From Acanthamoeba sp. SK_2022b (taxonomy: Eukaryota > Discosea > Longamoebia > Acanthamoebidae), in contig JANDJZ010000195.1 of assembly GCA_027943245.1 (NCBI GenBank), positions 23,158 through 87,157 on the forward strand: DNA of 64,000 bases, in the 5' to 3' direction. Both the position numbers and the translations under genes were made by a program. Positions 1 through 11,726 of this stretch are shown here, piece after piece. Under the pieces are notes generated by a model that saw nothing but the letters and a program-made list of their open reading frames with translations, did no database searches and had not been told where the DNA came from. Each line of letters opens with the position of its first letter. Within the stretch, counting starts at the first letter, position 1.

Positions 1-379
1 TGCGTCATCTGCTGGTGGAGCGCTGTCCGCACGAGACCGTCGTCAGCGCGTGTGCCGCGGGCATCGAGCGCCTTGACGAGGAGACGCGCGACTACCTCGC
101 CCGGGTGGACCAGCTGCCCGACTACCACCTCCCGGAGGTAGCCGGCCGCAATCCTCACTCGGTCGCACACTCTCACGCACACAAACTCACAACACCAAAA
201 CCATGTCTCGCGTTGCGCAGGCGCAGCTTGACTTCCTCCCGATTCAGGAGGCGCTGTGTGGCCCGCAGCCGCTGACGAGCCCCTTCACCGGATCGCTCTT
301 CTACGGCCTCAACTCGGTGAGAACGCCCACTCCGGCTCGTGTCCTCCCGCAACGCACTCGGGTGGCTGCTTGCTCACAC

Positions 380-439
<60 letters not shown>

Positions 440-813
440 ACTCGATGCGCACAGCCGGGTGCGTGCTGTACCTGCTCAAGTGGCACAGAGACGTGTTCGA
501 GTCGCTCCAGGAGTCCATTCGCATGGGCGGCGACGTCGACTCGCTCGCCGCGATCGTCGTTGGCATCCTTGGTACTACTTGCCACAACACACGCGCCACA
601 CCACGCGCGCGCGCCGCACGCCACACCACGCGCGACACACACGCCACCCCCGCGCGACGCATGCCAATCGTCGATGCGGCTGCAGGGGGCCGGTATGGGC
701 TGGGCGGGCTGCCCCGGTGGTTGTTCGAGCCGCTCGAGGACAAGGACTACCTGGCCGAGACTGCCCGCCGCTTCCAGCGCTTCGTCCAACGCATCGACGC
801 CGGCGGGGAGTAG
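1..813 (+). CDS. ADP-ribosylglycohydrolase family protein, C-terminal part (gene enters from the left)
   Basis: Exons read as <1-137, 221-316, 439-571 and 686-813 (stop TAG), with matching phases. The last two exons carry the C-terminal signature of the DraG/ARH fold: GGDVDSLAAIVVGILGG, where Asp residues help bind the metal pair, followed by a YGLGGLPRWL helix. Upstream, SPFTGSLFYGLNS and DSMRTAGCVLYLLK fit the preceding helices. The family removes ADP-ribose from proteins or small molecules. The metal motif is GGDVDS rather than the usual GGDTDT, so activity is likely but the substrate cannot be named. Intron 2 is largely an (AC)n tract that runs into its acceptor. The N-terminal half, including the first metal motif, lies outside the window. 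Confidence 0.8.
380..437. repeat. (AC)n microsatellite in intron
   Basis: An uninterrupted AC dinucleotide tract fills the 3' part of intron 2 of the ADP-ribosylglycohydrolase gene and ends in the splice acceptor CAG. Confidence 0.97.
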
Positions 814-949
814 GGGAGAGGGAGGGGGATAGCCGGAATGCAACGCAGTTCGGTCAAGTCGCGATGGTGCAGTGAGCCCACCGCCTTCCTCTTGTTCTTG
901 TTCTTCAAGTGTTGAATAAATAAATAACTTAATAATCCACCGTGCTGTC

Positions 950-1694
950 TCAGTCGCTGTCCTCCTCTTCCTCTTCATCTTCGTCTTCGCTGTCCTCCTC
1001 TTCCTCCTCATCGTCGTCGCTGTCGGCGACATGTCGATGGTTGGGGTTGACCAAATATGGATCCTCGTCGTCCTCTTCGTCGTCGTCCTCCGGGGCCGCC
1101 TCTTCCTTCCCTCGGGACGTCGGCTTCTCTTCTACGTCGGCAGCGTCCGACTTCCACTCCGTTGGCCTGCGCGTAGTGCGAGTGATTGTGAGAGGGCGAT
1201 CAGGCAGCGCCAGTGCCACGATGGTGCAGTAGACAAGAAGTGTACTTACCACAAGCCCAGTCGATCTATGTATTTGACGTGGTTGGGGAAGAGCACAGTG
1301 GCGATCCGACCGCGCAGCTTCTTGTCCGCTTTGTTGAGCACCTCGGCGAAGGGCTCAATAATTAAATAATTTCCTAACATTTAATCGCACAAATAAAATT
1401 ATTAATCGGTAAGAAAATAGGATTTGCAGGGAAAAGAAATTGAGAAAATTGAACGATTAAACGATTGAATCGATAGGGGGTGATTGAGCAAGATGCAGCC
1501 GTACCTCGCTTGATCCAGAGAGTCTTCTTGAATTTGGCTGGCATGAGGCAGAGAATCTTCTCGCCATTGGGTCGCACAACTTCTACGATGTTGCTACCGC
1601 GCATCTCCGTTACTCGCACGATCTCCTGCTCACCCTCGGGGACCGGGAAGTCGTGCACTGCCCCTGCCACCACATGCTTCCTCGAGTGGCTCAT
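950..1694 (-). CDS. EIF1AD: EIF1AD-like eIF1A-domain protein
   Basis: Minus-strand exons 1694-1505, 1373-1250 and 1166-950 join in phase to give 176 residues. The N-terminus MSHSRKHVV, then EQEIVRV, NIVEVVRPNGEKILCLMP and KFKKTLWIKRGNYLII follow the S1-like OB fold of the eIF1A-domain protein EIF1AD. A helix after it (LFPNHVKYIDRLGLWPTEW) matches the family position. The tail is almost entirely Asp/Glu with a short PYLVNPNHR island, as in animal homologues. It is distinguished from eIF1A itself by the N-terminus and the acidic tail layout. The role in the family is poorly defined (nuclear, stress-linked). Its 5' flank is the divergent promoter shared with the AlkB gene, now split by a retrotransposon starting 105 bases upstream of the ATG. 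Confidence 0.88.
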
Positions 1695-1784
1695 CTGTGT
1701 TTGTTCGCTGTAACGATGTTGGATTAATATTTATTGATTTTTTTGCGTTTAGTGCTATTTCTCCATCTTTTTGCAATACGGTCG

Positions 1785-1799
1785 ACGAAAACCACATAC
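1785..1799. repeat. target-site duplication, left copy
   Basis: ACGAAAACCACATAC occurs here and again at 9111-9125, directly after the poly(A) tail of the retrotransposon. The 15-base perfect match marks the insertion boundaries. Confidence 0.93.
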
Positions 1800-1825
1800 G
1801 AGAGTGAGAACCGGCGGCGTGGGAG

Positions 1826-3885
1826 ATGAACGAGCAAACAGATAACAAAATTAACAAGGGTACCCCCCACGGCCCAATAAATAATAAGGCTACGAGCAGC
1901 CTCCAAACGCTCGCCGAAGTCCCCGTACTTCTATCGTCCCTGTTAGAAACAAAATCCCAAAAAAATAACAACGCCCTCCACCCGGCTACGGATAGCCGAA
2001 ACCAATCCGCCCAAGGCCCTGGTCCTTGTACGCTGCCCAAACAGACCAAAATACAGTCAATTAACATAAGTCTCCACGGAAATGCCCCATTAATTCACAT
2101 CTTCAATAAATCTCCGCCCCAAGTAAGACCACCACCAAGAAGCCATTTAAGGGGAACGGACCACACGGATTACCCACACCACACGCCGCACGACCACACC
2201 CACAAAACACAAGATCATGTCAAAAGACACAACAAACGTCCAAGTCATGGTAGCCAATATACTCCGACCCTGGCACCCGCCCAAGAGGATACCCTTCCCA
2301 CAAGCACCGCCCAGCCCGCTCGATCGCAAGACGCACCAACCAAAGAACCCCAAGCCAACTCCACAAACACCACGACGCACACCCTTTGTCCCAATAAAGC
2401 CAAAAGGCCTACCCAACAAATAAAACAATCGTGGCACGCACCAACCAACAATAACGCCAACCAACCAGCCAATGACACTCACCTAGACCTCAAGACCCAA
2501 CCAATAAAAAGAGTCCCTACCCCGGAACAAACAGCAGATAAGTCCCAGACCATATCTGATAAGAGAGATCCACTCACCTGGCTCTGGGAGCGCCTGGAAA
2601 AACCCCAAACCCCTCAAGCTACTGCTATTGGCCAAGACAAGGAGCCAATAGTGTACAAGAAGGACAGTATTTATACCGATCCACAAGACCCAGAGTTTTG
2701 CCCACCCCACAACAAACCTACCCAGAGCCCATACGACCACATGGACCCACCCCTCTACACCAAGAGGAAACGAGTCCACTCAAGCAACCGACCAGGACGA
2801 CCAACCATTGATGAAGAAGAGGAGGCAGAAGAGACAGTGGAAGAGCTCAGCAGTGGATTGGATGATGATGATGAACTTGACCGGAAGGACCTTATGACCC
2901 GAGACACCATCCTCATCCAAGACCTCCAACCAGCGGAATGCGTGAGTGCTGTAACCAGGCTGCAGGAGCTAGGGGTAGCAGTTGTACAGGACAACCTACC
3001 ATACAACACACCCACAACCACCATGGCGCTTGACATCCCAGCAGAGGAAGTCGAAGAGGTGGCAAGACTCCTAATGGCCAAATGGGTAGCACCAGGCAGA
3101 GTCTTGATTGGCCACTTCTGCCCATCCCATGGACAGACCAAGCTGGCCATAAGAACGACCAACAAGAACAACATCGCCATGGTCACAGCTGAGGCCCTGG
3201 CTGCCTACGCCCTCTGCTATGACATCACCTTCGACTACACCCAGGTGGCCATCAGCATGGTCATACCAGGGACCTGGACTGTCATGCTCGATGATGTGGC
3301 CCTTGTGAGCAAGCTGTGCGCACTGTACAAGATAGTACTTTTCAGCAAGGAACTCAGCATCAGCCCTTGGAAGGAGAGCCTCAGGCAAGCAGAACACCGC
3401 GTCTATGTCTCTGGCCTGGCAGAAACCACCTCAAGGCGCGGGGTCACCCAGTACTTCAGAAAAAAATGTGGAGAGATCATCGACCATCACTACGGTAAGC
3501 TACCTGATGGGAGGATGGCACCATGGATCACCATCCAGTTTAAAACAGCGAAAAGCCTAACCCAAGCAATCAAACTGAATGGTACAAAACCCACACCCCC
3601 CAACGACATCAACACTCACCTACTAATACGCATACACACAAATACTCAGGAAAAAAAAGCTTCAATGGCAAGTGTGTCTCAGTCACCAGGGCCAAGTCCG
3701 AGGAAGAACATGAAGCAGACCTCAAGCGCCAGGCAGGAGTGGCCACCAGACAAGCAGCCAGAGCAGCAGCCCAACAAACCCGCCTCCAGAGACAAGCCGA
3801 TAGGAGAGCCAGTAACGCCGCAGCAATGGCTGAATACAACCAGAATGCACGCCTACTGGTACAGAACTTCCCAAAGCGCACCTGA
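1826..3885 (+). pseudogene. retrotransposon ORF1 (RRM-containing), frameshifted
   Basis: Opens at ATG 1826, 26 bases into the element. The first 330 or so residues are Pro/Thr/Asn/Gln-rich, and an acidic patch follows around 2815-2880. At about 3395-3560 there is an RRM-like fold with RNP2 RVYVSGL and RNP1-like APWITIQF. At the A8 run 3651-3658 the meaningful frame moves back by one. The new frame gives a charged, Ala/Arg-rich coiled-coil-like tail ending at TGA 3883-3885. In such elements this protein coats the RNA. No zinc knuckle is visible. Confidence 0.75.
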
Positions 3886-4294
3886 CAGACACACCCAGGT
3901 CAGAACCAAGCCAACCCGTCCCTGCCTGCACCAAAAAAGTAACATCAATTGGGCCCTCCTCGTAGCACTAGTATTACTGGGTCTCCCTACCATAGCAGCA
4001 AACACTTGCTACAAGAAACCCAATAAAGCCCTAATTGATGACACACGACACCTTAACATCCTATTCAAATGGAAAGAGACCCAAGGACACACACATACTA
4101 CAATACCAATCACCCAAGCATACAAAAAAAAAAAGAGAAGGATCGAGAGCACTAACCCAGCAACACCCCCGCACTCAGCACTCTACCACCAGCAAATAAT
4201 ATGGTCTTTGGTAACGCTTAGCCTACTACTCTTACACCTACCAGGAGTGGAAGCAGCCGGCACCAATGGGGGATCAACTAACACCAACACAGCA

Positions 4295-7200
4295 ATGGCA
4301 ACAGCCATCACGCTTATCTCACTCAACATCAGGAAAAACTGGCGAGAGATCCCCATGCTATGTCAAGCCATGAAAACTAATAACTGGGACATAGCAGCCC
4401 TCCAAGAAGTAGGTAGGTGGAGCGAAGAATATCCTGGTGAGCTAGAAAGAGCAGCAACCAGCCATGGATTCTCGATTCTCTGGAACCTTAAATCTAAACT
4501 GGCGACAGTGGCCCACAGGAGATCCAAAGGGACCTGACAACAACCCTATAAAAGCACTCCCACAAGGATCAAGCCAGGAGGTGGGACTGCATACATAATA
4601 AAAGAGGAGTTGGTGTGCCGCACCACTATACACAATACCACCAAAACCAATGGAAAAAACATGGCCAGGCTACACCGCCTCTCAATCAGAGGCGCTGGCC
4701 AAGACATCAACTTCTACAACATCTATGCACCATCTGGTAATGAAGTAAAAAACAACAAATTCATCAGTGAACACATCCCCCGCATTATACAAAACACTAG
4801 CAACAAGACCCCGTTTGCACTAATCGGAGACTGGAACGCAACACTGTCACCAGGCGAAAAATGGACAAACTATGGTAGGACAAGCCGCCAAAAACAATAT
4901 AGAGCTATCCAGGACCTTGTCAACACAAAAAGAGTCGTTGACATACATCGTGAAATGAACCCACAATGTAATAAACACACCTTCCGACAACTCAAAAAAC
5001 CCAAAAAAAACGAAACACAGCCACACATCACAACCACACGCATAGACTACTGCCTGACCAACAAATACATGAGCAGAAGGGTCACACACACAGACATCCA
5101 ACCAGCACCTATAAATACAGATCACGACCTGATCAGTGTAACCTTCACCACAGACACTCCCAGACACCAGACCCGCACACCACCCACCCGCCCAGACACC
5201 CGACCCACATACAAACTCAATGGAGACAAGGAGAAAGCTGAACTGAAGCACCAACTGGCAGCACTTGCACAACAAAGAAGAGATGCAAGTACAGATCTAA
5301 CACCCATAAACGTACAGGGCGCCCACAATGAACTCACAAAAGACATAAACATCGCCCTAGACCAAGTGATACCCAAAACCATAGGCAAAGCACCAGTACC
5401 ATTCTGGAATGCCGCAGACGCTGAATCCAAGAAATACCACCATGACATCACAAAAGCTATCAACACGCTGGCCCACTCGCTCAGACACAGGAGCGCACCA
5501 GACCTAGGAGTGGGCACCCGAATAAGACTCTTGGGAGAAGAAATTACAGTACCCACTGTCTACAGCGTCCCACAGATTGAGAAATCAATGACCATGCTTA
5601 TGGAACGCCGCAAGGCCCTGTCTAAAACAATTAAAAAGAGCCAAAATGAGATGGCCCGCAGCAACACATGCAGGTTTGCATATAAACTGGTAGAAGCGGG
5701 ACACTCTAACCACAGGGACTTCTGGAGACTTCTAGGCACCCAAAAACGAGCCCAACAATGTATCAGAGCGGTTAGGACACCACACAATGGCACTGTACAG
5801 TACCATACCGATGAGGACACAATAAAAAACGAATTCGCCAATTGGTGGGGTAGGCTTTTCACAAGCACACCAGACCAACAAGGACCCAAACCCTGGACAG
5901 AACACATCCAACAGATCAGTACCAAACATAACATCCTTCTCAACCAAACAATCACTATAGAAGAGGTGAAAAACACATAGAATTACTAGTCCACATATTC
6001 AACAGGTGCCTCAGGGGAGAACATATACCTGACAGCTGGAAGGAGGCAGCCATCACCCTCATCTATAAAGAAGGAGACAAGGCACACCCTGGAAACTATA
6101 GACCCATCACACTCCTACAAGTCCAGTACAAACTCTACACAAGCATCCTCACAAACAGACTGTACAAAGCCTTCAACAAAACAGTACTCAGCAAGCTCCA
6201 GAACGGTTTTAGACCAGGCCACTCCAGCCAAAACTGTATTAGAGCACTCACAGATGCCATAGAGGACAGCCACCAACGCAATAAAGAGATACACCTAGCC
6301 TACATAGACCTCAGTAAAGCATATGACAGCGTTTCACATAATGCCCTACTCAAGGTACTAGCACTGCACGGAGTCAATGACAGCTTCATCAAAGCAATCA
6401 AAAATATTTACCTCAACAGCACTGTACAACTGAAGATCAACAACACGCTCACAAAAAAAATACCATACTCTAAAGGGGTCCGCCAAGGAGATGGCCTCTC
6501 ACCCCTACTGTTCATCATCTTCCTCAACCCACTGCTAAAATGGATAGAAGAAGATCAAAGAGCAGGGTACACCTTTGCCAGCCAATTCAGATTGGCCCTA
6601 CTGGCATACTGTGATGATATAGTGCTCCTAGGGCGAAACAAGGCAGACATAGACAGCACCTTTGAGAAACTCACACTATACTACGACCACCACAACCTCC
6701 AGATTAACACCAACAAGTCAGGCTACACCACAAACGCCCCAGACCAGTCACACAACCTTAAATACCACGACAGCCATATAAGCAAAATTGGACCAGATGA
6801 ACACTACAAGTACCTAGGAATATGGATCAGCCTGACACTCAACTGGGACAGACAGATAACTGAGACTAAGAATAAGGTAACAGCCTGCCTGGCTATGCTG
6901 AAAGGCAAACGCCTACCAGCTGACCTCATGGCCTCAGTACTCAATGCCACGGCCATAGCAGTGGTAGCATATAGCCTACATGCAGTACCCTACAGCAAAG
7001 AAACACTACTGCACATCAACAGACAGATGGCTAACGCCTTGAAACAAAAATTGGGACTGGCCAGGCGCTATGACAGCGAACCCATGTTCCTCAAAAAAAG
7101 TGAAGGGGGACTAGGACTGCTTGACCTTCACAGCAAAGCCCAATTCATCAACATCAGCAGCACCACAAACATGCTCAACACGAACACAGTTGCAACAGAC

Positions 7201-9017
7201 ACTATCCTAGCCAGCATGACCAACCTCCCAAGCCCTAGCAACACCCTGGGGAGGTGGCAGACGGCCCTGCAGACAGCAAGGATCGTACCTGTCATCAACA
7301 TGGTGGACCCTAACTTCATCCATGTAGGCTGCAACAGCAACAACATGACCATACAGAAACTATACAAGCTGGGGATAACAAGATGGAAGCTCCTACCCCA
7401 ACAACCCGACCTCCTAAAAAAAAATACTGTGAGATGGTCCACCTGCCCAGTAAAGCCAATGCTGAGGACATTGAGGAGCTGGTCAACAAACTCAAACTCA
7501 TAGACAAACACAACATCAAGGAACGCACAAACCTACCACCCCCACCACCCACCAACAAGCTGGTACTGGCAGATACAGAAGGCCTGCACCACATCAACTA
7601 CGCCACCAACACCATGAGAATGTGGACAGATGGAGGATACAAAGATGGCATCTCCACAGCTGCAGTTTATGCAGGCAACCATGCCCACCTCCAAAGAAGA
7701 GTATTCATAAAGCATGGCCAGTCGTCCTTCACTGGAGAACTTGTGGCCATACTCATGGCCTTACAAATGGCACCCACCAACATCAACCTGGAAATCATCA
7801 CAGACTGCACCAGTGCCATCTCTGCCATAGAAAACTTTGGCAAATGGAAAGCCAGCCACCAAGCCAACACTGAAGGCCGCAGCATCATCAGAGCAGCCCT
7901 CACACACATCAAACTCAGGAAAAAAGCCAAACTTAACACCCTCTTCACCTACATACCTAGCCACATTGACAGGAAAACTGCCAAATACCAGGAGATCGGT
8001 GGCAGTGATCTGGCCAAATGGGAAGGAAAGATCAAAGCCATCAAGGACTGGCATGGTGCAGACTACAGTGACATAGTGGCAGGCAACATAGAAGCAGACC
8101 GCCTAGCCACAGAAGCCAGGACCCAACCAACCTCTGTCTACCACTACAACAGCTCTAGTGCACTAGACAGAATGGTACTCATCAACACAACAGGTGGGCT
8201 TGTGGAGTCAGGGCTCAAAGACATCATCAACCTCAACCACACCAACACTATCAAAGCCAAACAAAGTGCATGTAAATCTAGAGGGGAATACCTCCGCAAC
8301 AAACACATGGACTACACCAGATCTGTAGTACAAGGAGGTAAAGGAGACAGGGGACTCAACCTATGGGCACTTAAAGCTAGATTCAAATCGCAAGCCCCCA
8401 ATGCTGAACGCATGCACCTGTACTGGGATAGGACTGGCAACAGCAACGTATGGGTAGCCAGAGCCGAGCTGGATGGACCGCAGGCTGAAACCTGGCGCCT
8501 CAACAAGAGAGTCTACAGCACACAGGAATGCCACCTGTGCACCAAGGCCGGACCATGTGGGGAAGACACAGCTATACTGATCCAGGAGCCTCCCAGACCA
8601 GGACACAAGGACATGCACCACCATGTCTATATGGAATGCCAGGCAACACAACACCTACAAAATACCTGCAATCAGGAAATCGTTGAACGCATCCTCACAA
8701 CATCCGAGAACAAGCAAATCCGACCCAACGACATCACCCTATGGTTTGGAGAGGGGCCAATAGAAACACTGGACCCCACTGACCCACGATCGGCGCTCGC
8801 TAAATACAACGGGAATATGGGGGCGCTAGGCTTCTGCCCCTTAGCCCTTAAGCAAGCCATGCGCAGGTGGGGTGTCCCCAAGACAGTGGTCGACAACTGC
8901 ATTAGGGAAGTGCTCCACACAGTATGTCAATACGCTCAGAAAATGTGGCACGTACACAGAGAAGGCGCGATAGCGGTCAGAAAAGCAGCCAACAACACCC
9001 GCAAAGGCATAACGTAA
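4295..9017 (+). pseudogene. retrotransposon ORF2: APE endonuclease, reverse transcriptase, RNase H
   Basis: The endonuclease begins near ATG 4295 and shows IAALQEVGRW, IYAPSG, GDWNATLSP, RIDYCLTN and DHDLISVTF. A TGA at 4535-4537 cuts it, and the same frame then continues. The reverse transcriptase has motif A AYIDLSKAYDSV, motif B GVRQGDGLSPLLF and motif C YCDD (usually YADD or FADD). Just before it, at about 5974, the frame changes and the conserved block normally lying between the EEVKNT-like helix and the fingers is missing, so a short deletion is likely. After the A9 run (7416-7424) the frame changes again into RNase H (WTDGGYKDG, TGELVAI, TDCTSAI, NIEADRLA). The C-terminus has a Cys/His cluster (CHLC... 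HHVYMEC). Translation stops at 9015-9017. Confidence 0.85.
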
Positions 9018-9110
9018 AAACCAGGAATTTACCAGGACGCAGGGAGGGGGCCAATCGCCCTAGACCCCAAGGCTCCTCCCTGTCCGCACCAAAAAAAAAA
9101 AAAAAAAAAA

Positions 9111-9125
9111 ACGAAAACCACATAC
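9111..9125. repeat. target-site duplication, right copy
   Basis: Perfect copy of 1785-1799 directly after the 20-A tail. Confidence 0.93.
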
Positions 9126-9195
9126 TCAAATGATTCCAGGTAGACTTGACCAGATCTGTTGATTCGGGAGAGCACAACGGGCACGGGCAGCCAAG

Positions 9196-10157
9196 ATGAC
9201 CGACCGCAAGCCGAGTGAGTCCATCCACTCCTCCAATAGTGATAAAAAGAGAAAAAGCGAAGAGATTGATAATAAACCGAAGCCAACAACCGGCAAGATA
9301 GACGCATTCTTCGTGAGGAAGGCGAGCCAGGTCGAGCAGCGCAAGAAACTGAAGGCAGCAACCATCGACAGCATTGTGGATGATGGCAACAGCGTCGTGA
9401 CCTACGAGAGAGCCGTTCTCTCCGCGGAAGAATGCTCCAAACTTTGCCAGGACCTTTTCGAGTTGGGGCGGTGGTCGCGCGACGTCATCCCCATGTTCGG
9501 CAGGGAGGTCCTTTCGCCTCGTATGGTGTGCTCGTTCGGAGACGTGGGCACCGCGTACCGCTACACGGGCATGACCCGAACAGGCGCCGGTTGGCCCGAG
9601 TGCCTGCTCCCCATCAAGCGACTCGTCGAGGAGCGAGCCAACCAGCCCTACAACTACGTCCTCTGCAACCTCTACAAAGACGGAGAAGACTACATCGGCT
9701 GGTAGCTGCTCCGTCTTGTCTGCTTTTTGATATTTATGTATTTAATATTGATATTTAATTGCAGGCACAGCGACAAGGAGGGAGACATCGTGCCGGGGTC
9801 GACCATCGCGAGCGTCAGCCTGGGGGCCAAGAGGTAGATGCCACTCGTGTAGACAAGAAGGAATGATGTTCCAACAGGACCGGCTCACGCCAAGCGCACA
9901 GGATGTTCAAGCTACGGCATGAGCGGTCCAAAGAGACGAAGGAGGTATGGCTCGAAGCGGGCAGCCTGCTCCTGATGAAGGGCGACACCCAGAAGCACTA
10001 CAAGCACTGCGTGCCCAAATCCCGCGTAACGCTTGTCCTCCTCTCTTTGCTTCCTCACTTGGTCACTCACTGCATGTCGAACCCTCTATTCTATGTGCAG
10101 ACCGTCATGGGGAGGAGGATCAACCTCACCTTCCGGTTGGTTACTCACAAGCTTTAG
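9196..10157 (+). CDS. AlkB-family 2-oxoglutarate/Fe(II) dioxygenase (ALKBH2/3-like)
   Basis: Exons 9196-9701, 9765-9833, 9902-10025 and 10101-10157 join in phase. An N-terminal PIP-box-like segment (TTGKIDAFFVRK, about residues 34-45) precedes the jelly-roll domain. The iron ligands are visible: HSD at the start of exon 2 (H-x-D) and the distal His in KHCVPKS. The 2-oxoglutarate Arg and family end motif are GRRINLTFR. YNYVLCNLYKDGEDYIGW just before the HxD is the conserved ALKBH2/3 stretch. These enzymes remove methyl groups from N1-methyladenine and N3-methylcytosine in DNA or RNA. A PCNA-binding PIP box is typical of ALKBH2, which favours a DNA-repair role at replication, but that is inference. 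The gene shares a divergent promoter with EIF1AD, now split by the retrotransposon. Confidence 0.86.
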
Positions 10158-10320
10158 ACCTCCAGTGGCCATCAACGAATGTCGTGCCTGACAGTTTGAA
10201 ACGGAATCGCGCCCACATTGCCAACACCATTCTGCTGACGTGGGCAACCTTTAAAGGGGCGGGACAGTTTGTCCTTGTAAGGGAGGGGTAACCACACAAT
10301 CTTAATCTTCCCTTTCCATC

Positions 10321-10860
10321 ATGAAGCTCGTCATCACCTTCTTCTTGCTGGCTTGCTGTTTCGCCTTCTCCGGTGTCGCTGGCCAAGCGCCTGCGCCGGC
10401 CAAGGGCAACGTTGCCGACGACCTCTGCCCGGGTAAGTCTTACTTCGTACTTGGCTTCACGACCCCCTACTCCACCAAGTACAAAGTCGTGCCTGACAGT
10501 TGTACGTAGTTTGTGAGGTGGTGGTGACGTACGTCGAGGCCTACCTGTCGTCGAACGCCACCGAACAGGAGATCTATGACGCGGTCCTCAGCATCTGCAA
10601 GCTCTCCCCTATCCCCATTGGCCAGCAGTGCGACACCTTGTTCAGTTGGATCGTGTGGCTCATTAACTACGCTCTGACCCACGAGGGTGGCCGTACGAAC
10701 CTGCCCTTTCCGTTCTTCCGTTGCCCGTAGTTGCTCAGCCAAACCTCTTTTCACCATACACCCCACAGCCCAGGTGTGCTCCCAGCTCGGGATGTGCCCC
10801 GCCCCGGCAGGCTTCACCGCCCCCAAGGGCGTGGCCAGGAAATCAATCCCTGTGGCGTAG
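10321..10860 (+). CDS. secreted saposin B-type domain protein
   Basis: Exons 10321-10432, 10510-10686 and 10769-10860 give 126 residues. A clear signal peptide (MKLVITFFLLACCFAFSGVAG) comes first. Then follows one saposin-type domain with the expected cysteine order: CPVCEVVVTYVEAYL, a middle Cys (LSICKL), GQQCDTLFSWIVWLI and VCSQLGMCPAP. Hydrophobic helices between the cysteines fit lipid-binding or membrane-active saposin-like proteins. Amoebae use such proteins as pore-formers against bacteria or as lipid carriers, and the sequence does not decide between these. Intron 2 uses a weak donor (GTGGCC). The acceptor of exon 3 could also be 5 bases further on. Confidence 0.76.
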
Positions 10861-11032
10861 GCGCCCTCTCTACGCTGTTCGGCCCCGTTCGCTGGTTTCA
10901 TGAAGGCTTCCTTGCATGCGAAGGGACAGCAATCGGCGCCAGGGCAGTAGTAACAGGGGAACAATGGTTCGATGCGTAGCTGATGAAGGGAGAGGGGGGG
11001 GAGAGAGAGAGAGAGCAGCCAAATTGGCTCGA

Positions 11033-11659
11033 CTACTCCTGGAGACCGTAGACGCGCATCATGAAGGCGCAGACGTCGAACAGCTGGAGGAATTCGTCCG
11101 CACTGTCCACGAGTGCCTGATCCGCCGCCGCAAGCCGCTTCATGATCTCCGCCTTCTGCTTGTTGCTGAGCGCCGCGTCCACGATCCGGTCGTGCATTTG
11201 GCTGAACACCTGGTGTCGCGACGACGCCCCATGCGTGTGCATATGTTTAGCGCGTGTGGTGGTTCACCCGCAAGCCTGCTGTGTGCTCAGAGAGGGTTGT
11301 ACCAGGCCAGAGGAGTAGCCCTCCATCGTTATCGCCATCACGGCCGACTGCATTCGGATGAACGTGCCGCTGGCACACGCGTCCATCAGTCGGTCAATCG
11401 TCTTGGTAGGGATCACCTGCCCCCCCCCCAACAATAACCAACCGACCATTAATACACGCGCAGCCAGCCACAGAGGAGGGGCCCAGTCGTACCCCGGCCA
11501 CCTCGACGATGGCGTCCTCGCTGACCTCCGACTCGTCGTAGAGGCTACTCACGCACTGCAGGGTGGTGATGGCCTTTCGCAGATCGCCTCCCGATATGCG
11601 CACCACCGTTTTGAGGGCCTGCCAAGGCGCGACACGACGAAGGCATGAGCCACACACGC

Positions 11660-11726
<67 letters not shown>

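Larger units (their letters stand above)
1800..9110 (+). mobile_element. non-LTR retrotransposon, full length but inactivated
   Basis: The element starts at 1800, right after the left target duplication. It ends in a 20-A tail (9091-9110) followed by the right duplication (9111-9125). It encodes an ORF1 with an RNA-recognition motif and an ORF2 with APE-type endonuclease, reverse transcriptase and RNase H, the order of RNase-H-bearing non-LTR elements. Coding is interrupted in four places: an apparent -1 indel in an A8 run (3651-3658), an in-frame TGA (4535-4537), a frame change with missing reverse-transcriptase sequence at about 5974, and an apparent -1 indel in an A9 run (7416-7424). The full-length structure with only a handful of lesions and a perfect duplication suggests a fairly recent insertion. 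I cannot assign a clade with confidence. Confidence 0.93.

Noticed and set aside
203..1032. Overlapping open frames rich in His-Thr or Val-Cys repeats
   Set aside because: They are translations of the (AC)n tract in an intron and have no independent coding support.
3651..7424. Programmed -1 frameshifting at the A8 and A9 runs of the retrotransposon
   Set aside because: Both runs shift in the same direction, which is tempting. But the element also has an in-frame TGA and a deletion-like gap in the reverse transcriptase, so ordinary homopolymer indels in a dying copy (or sequencing error) are simpler.
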